From positions 1,426,001-1,490,000 of the forward strand of contig NZ_CP166919.1 of assembly GCF_041379765.1 (NCBI RefSeq): a DNA stretch of 64,000 nucleotides, in the 5' to 3' direction. The DNA comes from Thalassotalea sp. Sam97 (GTDB lineage Bacteria; Pseudomonadota; Gammaproteobacteria; Enterobacterales; Alteromonadaceae). The translations under genes were made by a program, and so were the position numbers. The notes below the pieces were generated by a model. It made no database searches. It was not told where the DNA came from and was given only the letters and a program-made list of their open reading frames with translations. How positions within the stretch are numbered: the first letter of the stretch is position 1; every line of letters begins with the position of its first letter. Positions 36,291-45,993 of the stretch are shown here, in pieces.

Positions 36291-37058
36291 TTAGTTTGCC
36301 AGTCCGGCAAAAATCATTTTAATGAGCTGCCAGACTTGGCCGATAAATTCATAAAAGAAAAGCTCAGATGTTTCGAAATGCTTGCCATGGGGGGCAATAA
36401 CGCGCCAATTCAGTTCGCTGTGTTTGGCCCGAAAGCCGGTTGGCGCGGCAATAGGAGCTAATCCTCGTTGTTGAAAAAATGTCATCGCTCTTGGTATATC
36501 GCTGGCATTTGTTACTAAGGCAAATTGTTTATGAGTAAGTAGCGGTGTTAAATAAATCGCCTCTTCTTCGGTATCCCTAGCTTGTTCAATGGCGATAATA
36601 TTGCCGCTATAACCGAGTTCAATAAGCGCATCTTTCACCATTTGTGCGTTAGTGACATTATCAGTCATTGCAGCACCTGAGGTAACAATCGTCGCTTCGG
36701 GATGTAAATTGGCAATGCGTAGCCCTTCCACCATGCGTTGTAAGGAACAGGTTTTGAGTTGCTGGCTATGTGCTAGGCGCTTATCAGCGCTATGACCGCA
36801 ACCCAGAACTACAATATAATCGAGCTTTTCAACCTGCTGTTGATATACCGGGTATTGTCCCTCCAATGTTTCGATTAAATGCTCACTAACAGGTTTTGTT
36901 GCCAATAAATATAGGGCTAACAGGGCGCATAGGGATATGATTTTCGCCTGAACGTGATATTTTTTTCGCGCAATGAAGGCCAAGATCAATACGACGATAA
37001 CAATGATCTGAGGCTGTAAAAAAAAGGCGATAAATTTTTTTAGTAAAAAGGTATCCAC
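36291..37058 (-). CDS. elyC: ElyC/SanA/YdcF-family envelope protein (DUF218)
   Basis: The product is 255 aa, close to E. coli ElyC (259 aa), an inner-membrane factor needed for envelope integrity. Two N-terminal hydrophobic helices (FLQPQIIVIVVLILAFIA and IISLCALLALYLLA) precede a DUF218 domain. That domain has DYIVVLGCGH, TIVTSGAAMTDN, ARDTEEEA and VTNASDIPRAMTFFQQRG. I chose GTG 37058, which gives the usual start DTFLLKK and has a GAGAG sequence upstream. The ATG at 37103 has no ribosome binding site. It is convergent with the VOC gene. Confidence 0.8.
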   Translation of the reverse strand: MDTFLLKKFIAFFLQPQIIVIVVLILAFIARKKYHVQAKIISLCALLALYLLATKPVSEHLIETLEGQYPVYQQQVEKLDYIVVLGCGHSADKRLAHSQQLKTCSLQRMVEGLRIANLHPEATIVTSGAAMTDNVTNAQMVKDALIELGYSGNIIAIEQARDTEEEAIYLTPLLTHKQFALVTNASDIPRAMTFFQQRGLAPIAAPTGFRAKHSELNWRVIAPHGKHFETSELFFYEFIGQVWQLIKMIFAGLAN

Positions 37059-37179
37059 GTTTATTACTCTCTTGTTGTTTGTTATAGCATACCTGATCTG
37101 CATCTGGAGTTAATGGTTATTAGTAACAAAGGTAAATATTATTCAGGTAAAAATTCAATTTGGCGTGTATAAATTAACT

Positions 37180-37305
37180 AAGATCCGACACTTTTGTTTA
37201 CCGCGAACTCATCCGAGCATTTAAGTTAGTAGAACTTTTACTCAAATGGTGGTTGCAATAGAACGTTTGATACGCTTTAATGCTGAGAGTTAAGTGTCAG
37301 ATCCT
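37180..37305. mobile_element. Possible MITE-like element upstream of the lysC riboswitch
   Basis: About 126 bp bounded by imperfect terminal inverted repeats: AAGATCCGACACTT at 37180-37193 and AAGTGTCAGATCCT at 37292-37305, whose reverse complement matches in 12 of 14. It contains no ORF and no clear target duplication. It could equally be a folded leader segment. Confidence 0.35.
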
Positions 37306-37362
37306 ATTGATATTTATATCAAGTTACTCGCTGTCATAGCGATGATAGGCTTTGATTTAACA

Positions 37363-37529
37363 CCAGAAGAGGCTGCGTTAGCCAGGTAGATAATTCTAGG
37401 TACCATCAACCACAGAAAATTATCGAGGGGGACTAACGCCGAGGGTATAGCGCCTGATGGGAGGCCTGTACTCGGTCATTATGGTTGAATCCTGATGACT
37501 GTCACCGGTGAACGGTGGAGAGCTTCTGG
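37363..37529 (+). promoter_or_regulatory. Lysine riboswitch (L box) upstream of lysC
   Basis: The P1 stem CCAGAAG (37363-37369) pairs with CTTCTGG (37523-37529). Inside are the conserved L-box pieces: AGAGGCTGCG, the GAGGGGGACTAACGCCGAGGG block, GATGACTGTCACCGGTGA, and ACGGTGGAGAGCTTCTGG. Lysine binding should lower expression of the aspartokinase that follows 97 nt later. I could not resolve the expression platform. Confidence 0.93.
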
Positions 37530-37625
37530 CTGAAGATGTAGAGATCCTAATCCAAGCTGTTCAGTCATGCTCTTCCTTTGATTGTTTACCTTTATAACGA
37601 ATAGGTAATATAGGGAGAATATCCA

Positions 37626-39002
37626 ATGGTAAATACCGAAACCAATAGCTGTTTCAATAGCAGACTCAATGTTGCCAAATTTGGTGGTACTAGCGTCGCT
37701 GATTTTGACGCTATGTTGCGTTGTGCAAAAATTATCAAAAATAATCCTGATACCCGTGTCGTCGTTGTTTCGGCAAGCGCTGGTGTTACCAATGAATTAG
37801 TGCGTTTAGCTAACGACCAACTTGAACCAAATCAGCAACAACAAATACTCGAGACTATTGCTCAAATTCAACAGCGCATTATCACTCAACTAGCTGATGC
37901 TAGCGTTGTGCGCCAACAGGTTGATTTGATCCTTGATGAATTGAGTAAGTTAGTTACAGAACAGAGTATATCTCGCTCGGTACGCCATGCAGACGCAATT
38001 TTAGCCTGTGGTGAGCGGATGAGTTCGGTGATATTTGCTGAAGTACTACACATGATTGATGTACCAGGGCAAATGTTTGACGTGCGTCGCGTAATGCGCA
38101 CTGACAGCCTGTATGGTCAGGCTAATGTAAACATTGATGAGTTAAAAAATCGCTGTCAGAGTTTATTGCAACCGTTACTGAGTGATCATGTTATTGTTAC
38201 TCAAGGCTTTATTGGCGAAGACCAGCTAGGTTATACGACGACGTTAGGGCGGGGTGGCTCTGATTATTCCGCGGCATTATTAGCAGAAGCACTGAATGCA
38301 GATAATCTACAAATTTGGACTGACGTGGTCGGTATATTTACCACTGATCCGCGCATTGCCAGTAGCGCTCGAGCGATCCCTGAAATCAGTTTTGGTGAAG
38401 CTGCGGAAATGGCGACCTTTGGTGCAAAAATTTTACACCCTGCAACGTTAATACCAGCAATGCGTTCCGATATCCCAGTGTTTGTTGGCTCATCAAGAGA
38501 GCCAGAGTCAGGAGGCACCCAGATTCGTCAACAGGTAACATCAAAGCCGAGATATCGCGCCATTGCCATGCGCAAAGAGCAAACGTTAGTTACGGTAAAA
38601 AGTCCGGCGATGTTACATGCAAGTGGCTTTTTGGCAGAGGTTTTCGCGATTTTGGCAAAACATCAATTAAGTGTTGATTTGATCACCACCTCCGAAATTT
38701 CGGTTGCCATGACGTTTGATAATCCCGTTGGCTCAACCCAAGCATTGATCAATCAACAAGTATTGGCCGAACTCGAACAATTGTGTGATGTCACGGTTGA
38801 GCACGACCTGTGTTTAGTGGCAATTGTTGGTAATAATCTACAAAGTACCAATCAATTGGGTAGCAGTATTTTTGATCACCTAGAAGATACTTCAGTAAGA
38901 ATGATCTGTCATGGTGCTAGTGCCAATAATTTGTGTTTTTTAGTCAATGAGCAAGATGGCCATCATGTGGTTGAAACCTTACACAATAAGCTATTTGCAT
39001 AA
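37626..39002 (+). CDS. lysC: Lysine-sensitive aspartokinase
   Basis: The product is 458 aa, a monofunctional aspartokinase close in length to E. coli LysC (449 aa). It has the kinase opening VAKFGGTSVADFDAM, ACGERMSSVIFAEVL, the GRGGSDYSAALLAEAL substrate loop and two C-terminal ACT domains (from about residue 310). It phosphorylates aspartate in the first step toward lysine, threonine and methionine. The lysine riboswitch upstream supports the LysC rather than the ThrA or MetL assignment. The ribosome binding site is AGGGAGAA. Confidence 0.95.
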   Translation: MVNTETNSCFNSRLNVAKFGGTSVADFDAMLRCAKIIKNNPDTRVVVVSASAGVTNELVRLANDQLEPNQQQQILETIAQIQQRIITQLADASVVRQQVDLILDELSKLVTEQSISRSVRHADAILACGERMSSVIFAEVLHMIDVPGQMFDVRRVMRTDSLYGQANVNIDELKNRCQSLLQPLLSDHVIVTQGFIGEDQLGYTTTLGRGGSDYSAALLAEALNADNLQIWTDVVGIFTTDPRIASSARAIPEISFGEAAEMATFGAKILHPATLIPAMRSDIPVFVGSSREPESGGTQIRQQVTSKPRYRAIAMRKEQTLVTVKSPAMLHASGFLAEVFAILAKHQLSVDLITTSEISVAMTFDNPVGSTQALINQQVLAELEQLCDVTVEHDLCLVAIVGNNLQSTNQLGSSIFDHLEDTSVRMICHGASANNLCFLVNEQDGHHVVETLHNKLFA

Positions 39003-39057
39003 CTTTGCTCAACGTACAAGCTCATCAAAATGAGCGCATTATTTAATGCACTTGGTA

Positions 39058-39537
39058 TTACAATAAGCGCTCAATATCTTTACTAATATCTTCAGGCTTA
39101 GTCATCGAGCCATAACGCTTAGTTACCTTACCGTTGCTGTCGACCAAAAACTTGGTAAAATTCCATTTTATTTTCTTTGAACCCAAGATACCTTTGGCAT
39201 TATTTGTTAAATAATCAAATAATGGTTCGGCATTATCACCGTTGACATCCACTTTACTAAACAGATCAAAATGAATGTTAAAGTTTAGATCGCAAAAGTT
39301 GCGAATTTCATCGTCAGAGCCTTGTTCTTGTTTACCAAACTGATTACAAGGAAAAGCCAAAATTGCTAAGCCTTTATCTTTATATTTTTGATAGAGCGTT
39401 TCCAAACCCTGATATTGTGGTGTAAAACCACAGGCGCTGGCAGTGTTAACGATAAGCATAACCTGATCTTTATAGCTCACCATGGGTACCACGTCGCCTT
39501 TATTGTCTGTTACCGTAAAATCATAAATTGATGTCAT
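39058..39537 (-). CDS. Glutathione peroxidase family protein
   Basis: The product is 159 aa, the usual size for BtuE-type enzymes. The peroxidatic Cys is in NTASACGFTPQY (Cys rather than selenocysteine), the Gln in AFPCNQFGKQE and the Trp in IKWNFTKFLV, completing the active-site triad. It reduces peroxides using thioredoxin or glutathione. It is a single gene, divergent from the dehydrogenase at 39633. Confidence 0.93.
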   Translation of the reverse strand: MTSIYDFTVTDNKGDVVPMVSYKDQVMLIVNTASACGFTPQYQGLETLYQKYKDKGLAILAFPCNQFGKQEQGSDDEIRNFCDLNFNIHFDLFSKVDVNGDNAEPLFDYLTNNAKGILGSKKIKWNFTKFLVDSNGKVTKRYGSMTKPEDISKDIERLL

Positions 39538-39632
39538 AAATTTGCGCCTATGTGATGTGCATTGCTTTGCGTTAATTAATCTACTTGATATAAACTAGCA
39601 CCCTCTAATTTAAAAGTAAAAAAGGGTTAAAA

Positions 39633-40502
39633 ATGACAAACGTTGCCTTTATTGGTTTGGGTGTTATGGGCTATCCAATGGCCGGTCATTTACAAAATTC
39701 AGGGTATCAAGTGACGGTGTATAACCGTACCACAGAAAAAGCAAAGCGTTGGGCTGATCAATACGCTGGCGAGTATGCAACAACGCCAGCGCTTGCAGCA
39801 AAAAGTGCTGATATTGTATTTTGTTGTGTCGGTAACGATGATGATGTTCGTCAGGTTGTGTATGGCGATGACGGCATACTATCAGGACTAAAAGAAGGCG
39901 GTATTTTAGTTGATCATACAACGGCTTCAGCTGAATTAGCTCGAGAGCTTGCGCAAGAAGCGCAGCGTCAAGGTAAGTATTTTATAGATGCCCCGGTTTC
40001 TGGTGGTCAAGCGGGCGCCGAGAATGGTCAACTTACCATAATGTGTGGTGGCCCAGAAGATGTATTTGCTAAGGTGCAACCTGTGATGGAAGCTTATGCC
40101 AAATTCAGTCAGTTACTAGGACCCGTTGGCAACGGTCAGATTGCCAAAATGGCCAACCAAATATGTATCGCAGGTGTGGTGCAAGGCTTGAGTGAAGCAT
40201 TGAATTTTGCGCAACGTGCAGGCTTGGACGCTGACAAACTGGTTGAAACCATCTCAAAAGGTGCAGCAGGCAGTTGGCAGATGGAAAACCGTTATAAAAC
40301 CATGTACGCCGGTGAATATGACTTTGGTTTTGCGGTTGATTGGATGCGTAAAGATTTAGCGATCGCCTTTGCTGAAGCGAAAAAGTACGATGCCAAATTA
40401 CCGATGACTGAAATGGTTGATGGTTTTTATGAAGAAGTGCAAAAGCTAGGCGGTAACCGTTGGGATACATCAAGCTTAATCGCACGCTTTAAAGATAAGT
40501 AA
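39633..40502 (+). CDS. 3-hydroxyisobutyrate dehydrogenase-family oxidoreductase
   Basis: The product is 289 aa of the beta-hydroxyacid dehydrogenase family. It has the NAD(P) motif FIGLGVMGYPMAGHL, substrate loop FIDAPVSGGQAGAENG and catalytic Lys in GNGQIAKMANQ. The Arg in VYNRTTEKAK after strand 2 suggests NADPH preference. Relatives include tartronate semialdehyde reductase and 3-hydroxyisobutyrate or succinic semialdehyde reductases; the substrate is not decided. It is followed by a hairpin shared with convergent sbcB. Confidence 0.88.
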   Translation: MTNVAFIGLGVMGYPMAGHLQNSGYQVTVYNRTTEKAKRWADQYAGEYATTPALAAKSADIVFCCVGNDDDVRQVVYGDDGILSGLKEGGILVDHTTASAELARELAQEAQRQGKYFIDAPVSGGQAGAENGQLTIMCGGPEDVFAKVQPVMEAYAKFSQLLGPVGNGQIAKMANQICIAGVVQGLSEALNFAQRAGLDADKLVETISKGAAGSWQMENRYKTMYAGEYDFGFAVDWMRKDLAIAFAEAKKYDAKLPMTEMVDGFYEEVQKLGGNRWDTSSLIARFKDK

Positions 40503-40512
40503 CTTATATAAT

Positions 40513-40537
40513 GGCGCCTGGTTATAGCCAAGGCGCC
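40513..40537. terminator. Hairpin between convergent dehydrogenase and sbcB genes
   Basis: GGCGCCT (40513-40519) pairs with AGGCGCC (40531-40537), with extra GG/CC pairs inside. There is no T tract, so it may be a weak bidirectional terminator or mRNA end protector. Confidence 0.5.
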
Positions 40538-40555
40538 GACATTTGTATTGTCTAA

Positions 40556-42016
40556 TTAGTTTTGCACGTACAAGTACAGCGCCTTTAATATGGCGATTTT
40601 GTTGGCATCTGCCTCATGTTCATGAGCTAGATTTTCAATCTTCATCATGTACTCATCAAGGCTTAAGCCGTTTTCACCATATTGCAGTTTGTTTTGGCAA
40701 TACTGCCGCCATTTATGCTGCTCATCGGTTGCTAGTGTATACGGATAGTTACGCGCTCGATAGCGAAATAATAGGGTATCTAAGCGCTCGTCGATAAAAT
40801 TAAACGGGTGAGTGGCTAATTGCTCAGGGGCAAGTTCATGCACCATCGCCATTTTATGTTTGTCCGCAGGCGAGAAAAAATCGCCAGAATACAAGGCATG
40901 TTCGGCATCGTCTTTGGCTAACTTGTCGTAGTCGCGGGTAAATACATCGATTAACTTTTCTTTAATCGCAACTGCGTGCTCTTTCACCGCTTTAAAGTTG
41001 GCTAAGCAAGCCTCACGGTCGATGCCAATGGTCGCTGCTCTCTCAGGGGTTAGCACTTTTGCTGGGGCAACCGCTGGGCACTTATTAATGTGAATTTGTT
41101 TAATGGGAATTGGCAGTAGGCCTTCGGCTCGTAATTCATCATGGCGCGTGTATAAACGTTGCTTAATGGTATCGGCATCAAGTTCTAGCAGCGGCGAGAT
41201 ATCCTTTGATAAGTCGATACAGGTCACGGCATTTTTATTACTCGGATCAAAGTCGATAGGCATAAACCAACTGGTATTGCGTTGTTCGCGACTGACACGC
41301 CCTGAAGTATGCAAAAACGGTGTCATTTCATAGGTATTGATAAGCTCAGCAACTTTTTGCTTACTGCGCATGGCAAATACGTAGTTATATAATTTGGGTT
41401 GCTTTTCTTTTATTAACTTAGCAAAGGCGATGGTGGCGTAAACATCACTCATGGCATCGTGGGCTGCTTCATGACTGATCCCATTGGCGGCAGTTAATAG
41501 CTCCAAACGAAAGCTCACTTTTCCTTCATCGTCTGCTGGCCAATTAATTCCATCTGGTGCTAGGGCATAACACATGCGTGCCATGTCGATTATATCCCAG
41601 CGACTGTTACCATGTTGCCATTCACGTGCGTAAGGATCGTAAAAGTTACGATAAAACAAATAACGTGACACTTCATCATCAAAACGAATTGAATTGTAGC
41701 CTGCAACACAGGTGTTCGGGACCGTGAATATTTGCTGAATACGTTTGGCAAATTCAGCTTCAGGTAAGCCTTCGCGTTGTGCTTTTTGTGGCGTAATACC
41801 GGTAACTAAACAGGCACCCGGATTGGGAAGATAATCGGCAGGTGGCTGGCAATAAAATACCTCAGGCTCGCCGATAATATTTAAATCTAAGTCAGTACGA
41901 ATCGCCGCAAACTGCGACGGCTTATCGTATTTTGGCGAAATACCCCAAGTCTCATAGTCGTGCCACACGATGCTTGGCTGAATGTCGTTATTGTTATTTG
42001 CTTTATCGTTACTCAT
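40556..42016 (-). CDS. sbcB: Exodeoxyribonuclease I
   Basis: The product is 486 aa, matching ExoI (about 475 aa). It is a DnaQ-fold 3'-5' exonuclease on single-stranded DNA, used in mismatch repair and recombination. The DEDDh metal residues begin in IVWHDYETWGISP. PGACLVTGITPQKAQREGLP, VAGYNSIRFDDEVSRYLFYRN in part and SHEAAHDAMSDVYATI follow. The SH3-like and helical C-terminal domains are complete. Confidence 0.96.
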   Translation of the reverse strand: MSNDKANNNNDIQPSIVWHDYETWGISPKYDKPSQFAAIRTDLDLNIIGEPEVFYCQPPADYLPNPGACLVTGITPQKAQREGLPEAEFAKRIQQIFTVPNTCVAGYNSIRFDDEVSRYLFYRNFYDPYAREWQHGNSRWDIIDMARMCYALAPDGINWPADDEGKVSFRLELLTAANGISHEAAHDAMSDVYATIAFAKLIKEKQPKLYNYVFAMRSKQKVAELINTYEMTPFLHTSGRVSREQRNTSWFMPIDFDPSNKNAVTCIDLSKDISPLLELDADTIKQRLYTRHDELRAEGLLPIPIKQIHINKCPAVAPAKVLTPERAATIGIDREACLANFKAVKEHAVAIKEKLIDVFTRDYDKLAKDDAEHALYSGDFFSPADKHKMAMVHELAPEQLATHPFNFIDERLDTLLFRYRARNYPYTLATDEQHKWRQYCQNKLQYGENGLSLDEYMMKIENLAHEHEADANKIAILKALYLYVQN

Positions 42017-42243
42017 TTTATCTCTATAAAACAGTACTTATTTACCTGCCATATTAGTTGTTCACTCTATCATAGCCTTGCCTTAATGTCCTCGAATTTA
42101 ACGAGTGGCACCAAAAATTTAAGGCCAGTAGTTGACCGTGAAATAGCAACTTATTTCGATATCTGTAAGCGAGGTTTATCTGAGATGTTAATGTCATTTG
42201 AGCCGAGGTGAGTTAAAACTACCTAGCGCCGTTAATGACTTAG

Positions 42244-43692
42244 CTAAAAACGAGAATCGGTTGCGGTACCTATTAACCGTTGTTTCTCTTTAGCGTAACG
42301 ACGCCTGCCAAGCCATGCGATAAATAACGCACTCAGAAACGGTACAGTCCGTTCGATGTAGTCCCCTGGCGTTGATGGCAAATAGCTAAGCGCCACAGCA
42401 AAGCCAAAACCACAGCTAATCGATGCAAGCGCGTAGCGAGCATCTATTTTGTGACCAATCAAAATAATGATGAGTATCGGACCAAATGCGGCGCCGAGTG
42501 CGTTCCATGCGAATAATACCCGTGAAAAAATATCTTCAGGTGCGTACAAGGCGATTAGCATCGATAGTAAGCACATAAACACCACTGTCCAGCGGGCGTT
42601 GTTGAGTTTTTGCTTGTGCTTCTTATCTGTTGTTAAGTCACAGCAAACAGCCGCTGAGCTCACCAGTAGCTGGCTGTCCGCGGTTGACATTACAGCTGAT
42701 AGGATTGCAGCGATAATAACGCCCGCAATGACGGGGGGAAATAATTGGTTGGTTAAAATCAGTAACGCTTCTTCGTTATTGCTAACGGGGTCAATTAACA
42801 CACGTGCGCACCAGCCCACAATCAGCATGCCAGTGATGACGATGGCTGCCCAAGTGACAGCGATTATTGTGGCCTGACGGACAGCTTTTTTATCACCGAT
42901 CGCCATCATTCGGTTGACCACATGAGGTTGTCCGGGATTACCTAAACCAATTGCCAACAACCCGGCAATAAATGCCAAACCAATAAAACCACTATGGGCT
43001 CCGGAAAACGACAACTGCTGTTCGCTAAATGCGGTTTGCATTTGCAGCCATAATTCGCTTGGGCCGCCGACAGTGATTAGCGCAGCAACCGGCACGATCA
43101 AAGCTGCCAGTGCCATTAATAAACCTTGCATGGTATCGGTAATACTGACTGCCCAAAAACCGCCTAATAAGGTATAAAACAAAATGATTGCGGTACCGGT
43201 GATAACAGCTTCGGGCATGGAAATGTCAAATGTGCTTGCAAACGTGGTCCCCGCGGCTTGAAATTGTGCGGCGATATAGAAGGTAAAAGCAAACACAATA
43301 CAAAAAGAGCAGACGACAATAATATGGCGAGTGTTGCCTGTGATGTTATTGGCAATAAATTCCGTTAGGGTGATGGCTTTGTGCTTTTGGTTTTGATCTT
43401 GTAGTCTTGGCGCCAGCCAAAGCCAGTTGAATAGATAGCCACACACGACAGCAGGCACAATCCATATGGCGGATAGCCCCATGACGTAGGCTGCACCGCT
43501 CATGCCCAATAAGGTCCAAGCCGAAGAAGCACTCGCTGCTGAGCTAATTGCCGCAACCCAAGGACCCAATTGATGACCAGCGATAAAGTAGTCTTCGGTA
43601 TTATGGGTTCGCTTATTCGCCCATAAACCAATACCAATAAGAACCAGTTTATAGATAATAATGGTGGTGAGAACAGTATCGCTATAGCTCAT
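42244..43692 (-). CDS. putP: Sodium/proline symporter
   Basis: The product is 482 aa of the sodium:solute symporter family with about 13 membrane helices. YKLVLIGIGLWANKRTHN and EDYFIAGHQLGPWVAAISS are typical of PutP, as is AASASSAWTLLGMSGAAYVMG. ATG 43692 is chosen; the upstream TTG at 43737 adds residues without a ribosome binding site. There is no putA nearby, so proline import is the family-based assignment. Confidence 0.87.
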   Translation of the reverse strand: MSYSDTVLTTIIIYKLVLIGIGLWANKRTHNTEDYFIAGHQLGPWVAAISSAASASSAWTLLGMSGAAYVMGLSAIWIVPAVVCGYLFNWLWLAPRLQDQNQKHKAITLTEFIANNITGNTRHIIVVCSFCIVFAFTFYIAAQFQAAGTTFASTFDISMPEAVITGTAIILFYTLLGGFWAVSITDTMQGLLMALAALIVPVAALITVGGPSELWLQMQTAFSEQQLSFSGAHSGFIGLAFIAGLLAIGLGNPGQPHVVNRMMAIGDKKAVRQATIIAVTWAAIVITGMLIVGWCARVLIDPVSNNEEALLILTNQLFPPVIAGVIIAAILSAVMSTADSQLLVSSAAVCCDLTTDKKHKQKLNNARWTVVFMCLLSMLIALYAPEDIFSRVLFAWNALGAAFGPILIIILIGHKIDARYALASISCGFGFAVALSYLPSTPGDYIERTVPFLSALFIAWLGRRRYAKEKQRLIGTATDSRF

Positions 43693-43851
43693 AGTAAGGC
43701 CGTTATGATCAAATACTAATGCCAATATAGCAATCAATCATACCTATTTCATTGATATTAATAAGATTAATTGACCTTTGCTCAATAGTTATAGCTTGCA
43801 GGCTACAGTTTCACTTTGATTGCAAAATCAAATGCTATTACGCTCTTGTCG

Positions 43852-45051
43852 TTAACCAAATGCAGCTAACCCGGTTTGTTGTCGGCCTAAAATTAACGCA
43901 TGAATATCATGCGTACCTTCGTAGGTATTAACGGTTTCTAAGTTGATCATGTGACGCATCACGTGAAACTCATCGGCAATGCCATTTGCACCATGCATAT
44001 CACGAGCAACACGGGCGATATCAAGCGCTTTGCCACAGTTATTGCGTTTAATTAAGGAAATCATTGCTGGTTCAAATTGCTGTTGTTCAATCAAGCGTCC
44101 GACTCGTAACGAGGCTTGCAATCCTAGGGTGATTTCGGTTTGCATATCGGCGAGCTTTTTTTGAAATAGCTGAGTTTGCGCCAATGGCTTGCCAAACTGT
44201 GTTCTATCGAGGCCATACTGACGAGCGCGATGCCAGCAGTCTTCCGCAGCCCCCATTACTCCCCATGAAATGCCAAAACGTGCCATGTTTAAGCAACTAA
44301 ACGGTCCCTTTAAGCCTCGTACGTCTGGAAACATGTTTTCTTCAGGGACAAACACGTTATCCATCACCACTTCACCGGTGATGGAGGCTTTTAACGACAG
44401 CTTGCCATTAATTTTAGGGGCGCTGAGGCCTTGCATGCCTTTTTCTAGAATAAAACCACAAATTTGATTGTCATGGGCGTCAGATTTTGCCCAGACAATA
44501 AACACATCAGCAATTGGGGAGTTGGTGATCCACAACTTATTGCCGGTAATGCGATAGCCGCCATCTACTTGACGAGCGCGTGTGGACATACTCGCCGGAT
44601 CTGAGCCTGCATTAGGCTCCGTTAACGCAAAGCAACCGATCCATTCGCCGCTCGCGAGCTTTGGCAAATACTTTTGTTTTTGTGCATTGCTGCCCCAGGT
44701 ATTAATGGGGTGCATGACAAGTGAAGACTGTACGCTCATCGCACTACGATAACCTGAATCAACGCGCTCAACTTCACGAGCAATTAAACCGTAGGAAACG
44801 TAAGAGGCACCAGCACAGCCATAACCGTCGATGGTTGCACCAAGTAAGCCCAGTTCTCCAAACTGACGCAATATCATAGGGTCAAAATGTTCATCGCGAT
44901 TGGCCTTTAAAATACCTGGTTGTAATGTATATTGACAAAATTCTCGGGTCATATCGCGGATCATCCGCTCATCTTGGTGTAACTGCTCATCCATTAATAA
45001 GATGTCGTCCCAATTAGCATGCCAGCTTGGCTGATTACTTTCCACACTCAT
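43852..45051 (-). CDS. Glutaryl-CoA dehydrogenase
   Basis: The product is about 399 aa, an ACAD of the glutaryl-CoA dehydrogenase type (lysine/tryptophan breakdown to crotonyl-CoA). The flavin segment is FALTEPNAGSDPASM and the catalytic Glu lies in NTYEGTHDIHALILGR, the GCDH form of this motif. The Arg helix is YGLDRTQFGKPLAQTQLFQKK in part. The start region carries a perfect 13-nt tandem duplication (45041-45066), so the start codon is uncertain: ATG 45051, GTG 45060 or GTG 45045. No electron-transfer partner gene is adjacent. Confidence 0.9.
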   Translation of the reverse strand: MSVESNQPSWHANWDDILLMDEQLHQDERMIRDMTREFCQYTLQPGILKANRDEHFDPMILRQFGELGLLGATIDGYGCAGASYVSYGLIAREVERVDSGYRSAMSVQSSLVMHPINTWGSNAQKQKYLPKLASGEWIGCFALTEPNAGSDPASMSTRARQVDGGYRITGNKLWITNSPIADVFIVWAKSDAHDNQICGFILEKGMQGLSAPKINGKLSLKASITGEVVMDNVFVPEENMFPDVRGLKGPFSCLNMARFGISWGVMGAAEDCWHRARQYGLDRTQFGKPLAQTQLFQKKLADMQTEITLGLQASLRVGRLIEQQQFEPAMISLIKRNNCGKALDIARVARDMHGANGIADEFHVMRHMINLETVNTYEGTHDIHALILGRQQTGLAAFG

Positions 45052-45230
45052 TCTCCACACTCATTCATTGTTAATGACTACATGATAGGCAAATTGACAA
45101 ATGTCCATCTGCAGTATCTGCGTGATTGTCTTGCCACGAGTCGTTATTAATAATGGACATAAGCTTAACAACGCAAATGTGATAAGAATATGTCAAATAT
45201 CAAGTTTGCTGAGATACACGGTGCCTTGTT

Positions 45231-45902
45231 ATGGAAACAACCTCGAAAACGGCAAAACAGCTTTATCACGAAATAAGAGCCAACCCGGAGCGAAAAAAAT
45301 TTGGTTTTGGCCGTAAAGCTGTACTGGTGAATATTGATTTACAAAAAGCGTATACCAGTGTCGAACTATACAAAACAGCGTATCAAACCGATCCAAACCA
45401 AATGGATTATATCAACGCTTTGGCCACTGAATTTCGTCGCCTAGGCTGGCCTGTGGTTTGGACACACGTCGCCTACATGGACTCTGCTGAAGATGCCGGC
45501 GTTTGGGGAACGCGCACCAACACCGAAGATTCGTTGCAAAACATTAAATTTGCTTCGGATCGCAGCGAATTTGATCCACGCTTACAAATCGACCATCAAA
45601 ACGATGTCATATATTTGAAAAAGATGCCATCGGCGTTTTTTGAAACAGCACTGCAGTCGTTATTGGTGTGGCATCAAGTTGATACGGTTATTGTCACCGG
45701 GGGATCAACCTCAGGTTGTATTCGAGCTACGGCTGTTGACAGTTTATCTCGAGGTTATCGTACCATCGTCCCCGAGCAATGTGTTGCCGATAAACATGAG
45801 AGTTTTCATTATGCAAATTTGACCGACTTATTGCTTAAATACGCTGATGTTGAATCGGTTGATGATGTTTTAAGTTGGCTGGCAATGCAACACTGCGAGT
45901 AA
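45231..45902 (+). CDS. Isochorismatase-family cysteine amidase
   Basis: The product is 223 aa. The nucleophile Cys is in TGGSTSGCIRATAVDSL and the Asp in VLVNIDLQKAY, as in N-carbamoylsarcosine amidase and maleamate amidase (NicF). These enzymes hydrolyse an amide or half-amide to acid and ammonia. It is the first of three hydrolase genes in one direction, followed by two CE4-type proteins. This suggests release of nitrogen from a cyclic imide or ureide that is opened first (inference). Confidence 0.8.
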   Translation: METTSKTAKQLYHEIRANPERKKFGFGRKAVLVNIDLQKAYTSVELYKTAYQTDPNQMDYINALATEFRRLGWPVVWTHVAYMDSAEDAGVWGTRTNTEDSLQNIKFASDRSEFDPRLQIDHQNDVIYLKKMPSAFFETALQSLLVWHQVDTVIVTGGSTSGCIRATAVDSLSRGYRTIVPEQCVADKHESFHYANLTDLLLKYADVESVDDVLSWLAMQHCE

Positions 45903-45909
45903 GCATTAC

Positions 45910-45993
45910 GAAGGCTGTATTAAGCAGGTAACAGCAAGTAGGTAGCCCTCAGTAGGCAATACTAAGTTGGTAATATTAGGTAGGCAATATGAA
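45910..45993 (+). repeat. Six degenerate 14-bp tandem repeats filling an intergenic spacer
   Basis: Successive 14-nt units start at 45910, 45924, 45938, 45952, 45966 and 45980. They approximate GTAGGYAATAYTAA; for example GTAGGCAATACTAA, GTTGGTAATATTAG and GTAGGCAATATGAA. The last unit includes the ATG of the next gene. Each unit brings an AGG-like core, so the array supplies the ribosome binding site. Confidence 0.75.

Noticed and set aside
42017..42243. 83-codon plus-strand ORF (41960-42211) between sbcB and putP
   Set aside because: It starts inside sbcB on the opposite strand, has no ribosome binding site and shows no family features.
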